The notes beneath the pieces are model-generated. The model was not told the DNA's origin. It did no database searches and was given only the letters and a program-made list of their open reading frames with translations. A DNA stretch of 64,000 nucleotides from Heterotrichella gracilis (Eukaryota; Sar; Xanthophyceae; Tribonematales; Xanthonemataceae): assembly GCA_032358255.1 (NCBI GenBank), contig JAULBX010029821.1, forward strand, positions 62,001 through 126,000, read 5' to 3'. A program made the position numbers and the translations under genes. This document shows, one piece after another, positions 58,249 through 64,000 of this stretch (positions are counted from its first letter, which is position 1; each line of letters begins with the position of its first letter).

Positions 58249-61200
58249 ATGCTTCACGTATGCCGTGGTATCCAGCGGCAGCAAGCGTTGGCACGCCTGT
58301 TGCGTGGTCTGAGCACTAGAAACGCCAGCACTGTACCGGCTGCGCCAGTAGGTGCCCAACTTCAGCCAGAGCTCCCATGGGGGACTGTGCAACGGCACGC
58401 GCAACTGAGGTTCCAAGACTGGGCAACCGCTTCTGCAGGTACCCAATGCGCCTCCAGTGTTAACCCACATGCATGCCATCGCTTGCATACCACATGGGGA
58501 AATCAGGAGGAGGAGCGTTGCCCCTGTGTTCTGCTGGGGAATACGCATACCAGTCCTGACTTGTTACACCACAGAAACAGGGGCGGTGGATTGGCACCCT
58601 CAAGCCTATACACTAAGCAACAATGACCAGCCAGTTTTGGCACACCTATGAAACAAGTGCACAGATGGGTCACAAGACTGATTGCTCACGGTGCACCTCT
58701 TCCTGTGGTGGCTAGGTGCCTGCTGGTGGCTGCTCCCTGGGCTGGTGGCGTGTGACGCGGCGCAACAGGTGTGCTCCCCAAGGCTGCCACGGTGCCAAAG
58801 GTCACTGTATACAGTTCGTTATTTGATCTGCCTGCTCTGCAATTCATCGCGTGCCAACGTTTAATGGGGTGGTATAAGGCTTGACAGTGCCGTGCAAGGG
58901 TGCCTGCAAACCTGGATGTAATAATAAACATATGTGACAAGTTCATTTGAGGATGCATGGGGTCTCCTGTTGTCCCTTGATGAAACCTTCAATGAGATCC
59001 TGCTGCTTGGCAGGGCACCGGCAATGCTCAAGAGGGCCCTGGGGGGGTTGCTGTGCATGGCGGGGAGAGCACTAGCGCAGCAGATGAGGGCAAAAGCAAC
59101 GACGCTACGGCGCAGTGGCGCATCTTCACAGACATTGCGCGGGAGCTGGCATCGCAGGTAAGCCCCAATCATTCCATGATCGTGAATGCCGCATGGCACA
59201 AGCATATACTACAGAAATTGGCATTCTGGTGCGTATAGCAGCCTACATGATCAAAGCATGGGGTGCCCATGTGACATGGCGTGATGCTCTACGTTATAGG
59301 GCAGGCTGAGTGAGGCGGAGCGCTACATGGAGCGCGCATTGGAAAAAGCCCGGGAGGGGTTTGGGCCCCATGACCCCCACGTGGCGGCGGCTGCCAACAA
59401 CCTAGCAGAGCTGTATCGCCTGCAGCGCAAGTTTGGCGAGGCGGAGCCGCTGTACCAAGAGGTATGTGCCACATGCTGTGCAGAGTCATGCATTTGAGTC
59501 GTGTGATGAGAGCAATTACAGCCACAAGCTCAGCACTTCCAGCCACAATCACAGGCAGCTGGCCATACTGTTGGGTTGGAAAATTACGAAGTAAAAACTG
59601 AAGGTTGTCACTGGTGGGATGAGCACAAGCTGTGATGGATTATTCTGGTGCTACCCCAGGGTTTTTACATAATTGTTGTTACTTTGCACACAGCTGTCAT
59701 AGTTAATATGGGCGCTAATTGAAATTGTTGGACTGTTGCCTTGCTGCATTGATTGGCCCTGGCATATGACTGTTTGCATTGTCATCCTCACAGAACAAAA
59801 TATTTATCTGCACACGCTATTGAACACCATTGCATTCTACCTGTGACAGGCGCTGGTCATACTGGAGGCTGCTTATGGTTCTTCAGACCCTAGGCTAGGG
59901 TCGGCACTGCATAATGTTGGGGGCTTCTATTGGCTGACGCACGACATGCAGAAGGCGGAGGAGTACTACCGCAGAGCTGTGCAGGTGTGCATGTCATATG
60001 CTTAATGCCCCTTTTCCCGCCACTTCCCTACCCAGACCCTGCAACAAAGTGATCAACATGGTTTACGATTACTTATCAACGCAAACTGATCTGTTTAACA
60101 AGTACCCTCGCTGCCTAGGAATGACTTTAATCAGCCCATGCGCAGCTCCTGCGACGCTCCCTTGATTCTTCCTTTTGCTTTTGTACACTTGCCATGCAAA
60201 GCAGGGTCAGCACACTGTGGTCCTTCTCCAGGCAAACCACGCCTCCCTCGCGCCCTACCACCCTACATCGCTGCCAGCATGGCACACCTGACCAAGATCC
60301 TGTGCCTTTGATTGGTTTGTGCTCACTTGCGCCGCCGTAAACCTCCTTTAGGTGCTTGTGTCTTTCGTTGTTATAATCCACACAATGGCTGTGGTTTCCT
60401 GATGAGCAAATCCCTGCCACAGGCGAAACATAGCTCCCTTGGCCCCTCCCATCCAGACACTGCTGAGAGCCTCGCACACCTGGCAGAGGTCCTGTGGGTG
60501 ACTAATCAGCGCGAGGCAGCCGCCGAGGCACTGGACGGCGCTGTAAGGGTGTTGGAGAACACAGCGGGAGGGCCCGGGGGCGCGCCCAGTCCCAGCTCGG
60601 TGCGGAAAATGGGCAGGCTGGCGGAAATGCTGCTGGCGCTGGGGCGCCCGGTACAGGCTGGTGGGCTGCTGACCAAGGTGGCGCAATATGTGGAGGACAC
60701 GCAGGTAGAGGGTGGGAGAGCAAGGGGATGGGATCTGCACGAGTGTCAGATTATTATTATTATTATTTTTTACATGGCAATAAATACAACGAATATTACA
60801 TGTTTGTTTACTAGTAAATCTTCTTGTAATTGCAGCATAATAGGCATAGAAAAAGTTTGCTGTCTTGGCATAGAAACAATGTGTGCATGTGCAGGGTCCT
60901 TCCCACCCGAGCACTGCCCAAGCCTTGGAGAACCTTGCCGGTGCCTTGCAGCAGCAGGGGCAGGTGGGGGAGGCACTCAAGCTCACACGCAGGAGCCTGG
61001 AGATACGCTCGGTGAGGCTGGGAGCAGCGTTGAGCCATGCCATGCATCCATGCTGTGCCATGCATGGCCTATGATGGGCCAGCGAGCCTGTGAATGAATT
61101 TACAAGGCCTGGGGCGACAAGCTTCCCAAATAGAGCAGTTCTGTTGGCAGCTTCGTTACCGGTATATTGTTAAAGGGCACTAAGCACATTGGCCTCCGTT

Positions 61201-63039
61201 TTTTGTCAACGTTGAATAAGCCCAAAGTTGCACAACTGCTGTGATGGACTTTTATTACATTGCTTGTCTGCCTTAACGTGGGATTTGGGTTGCTTTGGTT
61301 AGGGCCGCCTGCCGCCTGGCCACCCGCTCATCGGCATCTCCCTGCGCCACCTGGCAGAGTTGGAGCTGTTGCAAGGGGAAGATAAGGAAACCAAGGAAAG
61401 GTGGGTAATCATGGTAAGGGGAGGGCTGAATATGCTTGGGGAGAAAGTGGCGGGCTTTCCATCATTATTCTGTTACGGTAGTCTCCCAAGAATAATCTAA
61501 TTAGGGGTGATTGCAACCCCTTCAGATGGTGCTGCATCATTGGGTGCACACCACGTTGTCAATGCCTCAGCTGCACATGTGGTGCACAACATGCCCCCAA
61601 TCCAGTCATCTGCGCCACCGCAGGGCCCTTGCGGCAGCGCAGGAGTCGGTGCGCATTGCACTGGCCGCATGGGAGGATGCCAGCAGCCCTGGGAGGGGTG
61701 CCAGGCGCGGGTGGTTTGGTGCACACTCACCGCAGCTAGGAGGCAAGACGCTTGGCTTCCTCTCACTCTTGTTCTCCTTGCGATCTACTCCCTCGTACTT
61801 GAGATGAAAAGCTTAGTGACATGAAATCATGCGTAAATCCAATATACCAATCCAAAATCCAACATAATGGTATCACATATTATTACAGTACTAATTCCTC
61901 CTCTTTTTCAGGCAAGGCGCTGAGTGGCCCCCGACCCCTGCCAGCTGCCGTGGAGGTTGGGCGCTGCTTCTTGGTGGTCGCGAATGCTCACCTGGCGCTG
62001 GATCAGGAGGTATGTGGCAGGATTGACCTGAGCGCTGAGTGTTGTAATATGAGTGTTGAGCTTACTGTACCTTGGAACATTACTGTAATGATTAATGATT
62101 ACAAGTACATTACATGTACAGTACATGTACCTTAGAACATTACATGTACATCTGTGGTGTGCTTGATGTGTTGTGCTTGAAGTATTCCATTACTTCCGCT
62201 GGTGCTGGCTAGTTGGTGCAGGACCTGATGGTTGATTGGCGTCTGTTCTGCTGCCAAGTGGCACCACTATGTGACATAAAGGAAGTGGTCCTGTAGGAGG
62301 CTTCTAGGGCAGCGCTGGAGCAAGCCATCCTTGTTCTGGAAGCGGGCTTGCAAAGTGTTGAACCCAAGGCAGTCGAAGGGCAGGTGGTAAGGGGCGCGGA
62401 GGGCACCGGCGAACAGCACGGCCTGAAAGGACACAAGGTGGGTTGCGGGGGTGGCTCTAGATGGGCGCGGCTGCTACATGTGGCCGGGAGGGAGGTAAAG
62501 GCTAGTTCTGGTATCAGAAGCCTTTGTCCCTATCCTGGTCACTGATGTAGATTGAGCACTGTTCAAAGTTTGCAGTCTTCGGTATCCCCCTCGGGGCAGT
62601 GCCTGTGGTCCATTCCCCTCGGGGCTATCCTGTTGGATACCAATGTACAAACAGCATGTTGCTGCCTCTGTGGGTCGTTCAATTTACCTCCACTGCTGCG
62701 CCCGACGCTGTCTTCAGGTCCCCACTGTTGCCATCCTGTACTGTGCCTATTGAGCAATGTGGCACACCACAATTAATAATAGCTAAATTTAGATGTGGCT
62801 AAATTAAATGTGTCTGTCCCGGTGACCCATCACCGGATGTAATGCTTGGCCACTGGCTCGGTTCTTCAAGAGTCAATGCTTCAATATCAATTGTTGTGCA
62901 ACGCAACGTGCAGGTTCAGCCCAGCCAGGGTGTGCCAGATGCTCCACATGGGCACCGCATGCTCGCCACCCAGGCAGCGGCGCACGTGCTGCTGGATCAA
63001 TGCAAAGGGAAACTCGAGGGGTTGCAATCGACACATTAA
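58249..63039 (+). CDS. Tetratricopeptide-repeat protein, kinesin-light-chain-like repeats, 552 aa
   Basis: Exons: 58249-58438, 58658-58749, 59014-59157, 59300-59461, 59850-59984, 60423-60704, 60895-61011, 61303-61400, 61624-61697, 61912-62009, 62297-62437, 62914-63039; phases agree (1659 nt). The second, ninth and eleventh exons have less certain borders. The N-terminus (RGIQRQQALARLLRGLSTRN) is a good mitochondrial presequence. TPR units of the kinesin-light-chain type follow: LSEAERYMERALEKAREGFG with HDPHVAAAANNLAELYRLQ; MQKAEEYYRRAVQ; HPDTAESLAHLAEVL; HPSTAQALENLAGALQQQG; HPLIGISLRHLAELELLQG. Later repeats are weaker. TPR proteins of this sort are protein-protein scaffolds; green-lineage relatives with organelle presequences exist, but partners are unknown. 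Confidence 0.75.
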
Positions 63040-63691
63040 ATACCAGTGCGAGCAGCTCAGTGACAGCTGGTGAGATTCAGTCCCTCTGTAGCCAATGACC
63101 GTTGGCATTGCAAATTCAAAAGTTGGCTCAGCCACAGACACCAGTTGCAGGCAAATGTGAAGCCTATGTTACACAGTAATATCCAATTTGGGCTGTATTA
63201 CCTGTATACCATACTATTCTGAGGCCTGTCAGCACCATGATGAATGCAAACTGTGCTGCGCACGCACCTCCATCCCCCGAACCCACATCAATATCGGATT
63301 CTGTTGTAATATAGCTGTATTCAATTTGTTTCTCTAAGCCAGCTGTCAAAATACGGTGCACAACAACTTGCAAAAGGGTCTGTTGTCGGTAATTTTACCA
63401 ATGAAGTCATTCAACTCAAATGTCCAGCTGTGTCATTGACAAGACAGATATGTATCTTCTCCAAACCAGCAGCCAAAGCATCTTTGCAAGCTGCCTTTAT
63501 AGCAACCCAGCACAAATTTGACTCCCTGTCACCCCCAAATCCCGCATTAGGCATGGTCATGGCTGCATATTCCCTCCCACGCCTCCCATCGTGCATTCGC
63601 AACCAACACCCTGCAACTAGGCAGCCCTTTGACGACCCAAGCTAGCTATAACCTACTCGCCGACACCGCCTCACTTCTGTCATTTATATTT
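63040..63691. other. Convergent 3' flanks, no gene recognised
   Basis: Between the stops of the TPR and RCC1-repeat genes. No spliced coding pattern was seen. Confidence 0.5.
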
Positions 63692-63891
63692 CTATTCGCT
63701 GGCCTTGTCCACCACCAGCAGCGCCGTGTGCTGGCCGCCAAACTGCAGCTGCTGCGCGGCGCGGTCCTTGAACCGTGCGGTCTGCGCCAGCTGCTTTGGC
63801 AGCAGCTCGTCCTCGTCGTCGTCCCCCTTGCCAAGCTGGCTGTTGGTGCCAAAGCCCCAGGTCCAGGTGCGGCCATCCTCGGAGAAGCAGC
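63692..63891 (-). CDS. RCC1-repeat protein, last coding exon only
   Basis: One exon (63891-63692) is visible, entered in phase (x|GC) from an upstream intron; the rest of the gene lies beyond the window. The reading CFSEDGRTWTWGFGTNSQLG followed by KGDDDEDELLPKQL, then QLQFGGQHTALLVVDKASE, is a typical RCC1 beta-propeller blade (W-GxGxxGQLG, then a closing G-xHT). RCC1-like proteins range from Ran exchange factors to UVR8-type photoreceptors; one blade cannot distinguish these. The Asp/Glu-rich loop is a small insertion between the strands. Confidence 0.8.
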
Positions 63892-64000
63892 CTGGCACAT
63901 GCAAGGGGTACGGTAGTATGGGTTGGCGTGAGGTGGCGCACGGCATGTGGCGGGGCAGAAGGGGGAATACCATAAATGGTTGGGCAAGAGTGGCTTGGCA

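Noticed and set aside
62095-62150. ACATGTAC-rich inverted and direct repeats in a TPR-gene intron
   Set aside because: Short, AT-rich and overlapping, with no clear arm-spacer structure; probably simple-sequence expansion.
1-64000. CRISPR arrays, insertion sequences, operons, viral genes
   Set aside because: No regularly spaced direct repeats with spacers, no transposase or terminal inverted repeat pair, and every gene is a single spliced eukaryotic unit.

Overview
This is a nuclear genome window from a green alga (Chlorophyta). The evidence is seen directly: dense GT-AG introns in every gene (up to 22), frequent TGCAG|G acceptors, and many short TTTAGGG/CCCTAAA arrays (the Arabidopsis-type telomere unit, not the Chlamydomonas TTTTAGGG unit). 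The gene set also fits: plastid-type pyruvate kinase, tryptophan synthase alpha with an N-terminal extension, an ELIP/LHC-like protein, a CASTOR/POLLUX channel, and a dynein regulatory complex subunit that implies a flagellated life stage. Class is not certain; a trebouxiophyte or chlorophycean is likely. There is no sign of a prokaryotic, organellar or viral segment.

Layout, in order: (+) CASTOR/POLLUX-like ion channel, 3' part; (-) small C-tail-anchored protein; (+) 131-aa conserved small protein; (-) NADPH-thioredoxin reductase; (+) 233-aa unknown; (-) EF-hand membrane protein; (+) plastidic pyruvate kinase; (-) 119-aa two-helix membrane protein; (+) NUMOD3-motif DNA-binding-type protein; (+) ELIP/LHC-like three-helix protein; (-) HSP70-like ATPase lacking a substrate-binding domain; (+) tryptophan synthase alpha; (-) a 1682-residue DRC7 homologue with LRR, kelch, transglutaminase-like and coiled-coil regions; (-) LRR protein; (-) LRR receptor-like membrane protein without a kinase; (+) TPR protein; (-) RCC1-repeat protein, 3' end only. 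Genes alternate strand almost throughout, so intergenic stretches are mostly shared divergent promoters or convergent 3' ends. I rebuilt exon models by hand from splice sites and phase. All 15 complete models close to a multiple of three with one terminal stop, but none has transcript support.

The genes do not form one pathway. Themes are plastid metabolism and light response (pyruvate kinase, TrpA, ELIP-like, possibly NUMOD3 and HSP70-like), calcium and membrane signalling (CASTOR/POLLUX, EF-hand, LRR receptor-like), and cilia (DRC7).

The most interesting signal is a repeated architecture in introns. Many introns, most clearly in pyruvate kinase and the CASTOR/POLLUX gene, contain one to three decayed copies of the edge of the neighbouring exon, often with the splice site still attached. 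This looks like intron birth or growth by short tandem duplications spanning exon-intron junctions. One such intron in pyruvate kinase (18466-18768) is 303 nt, stop-free and in frame. TTTAGGG-type arrays also sit repeatedly close to splice sites.
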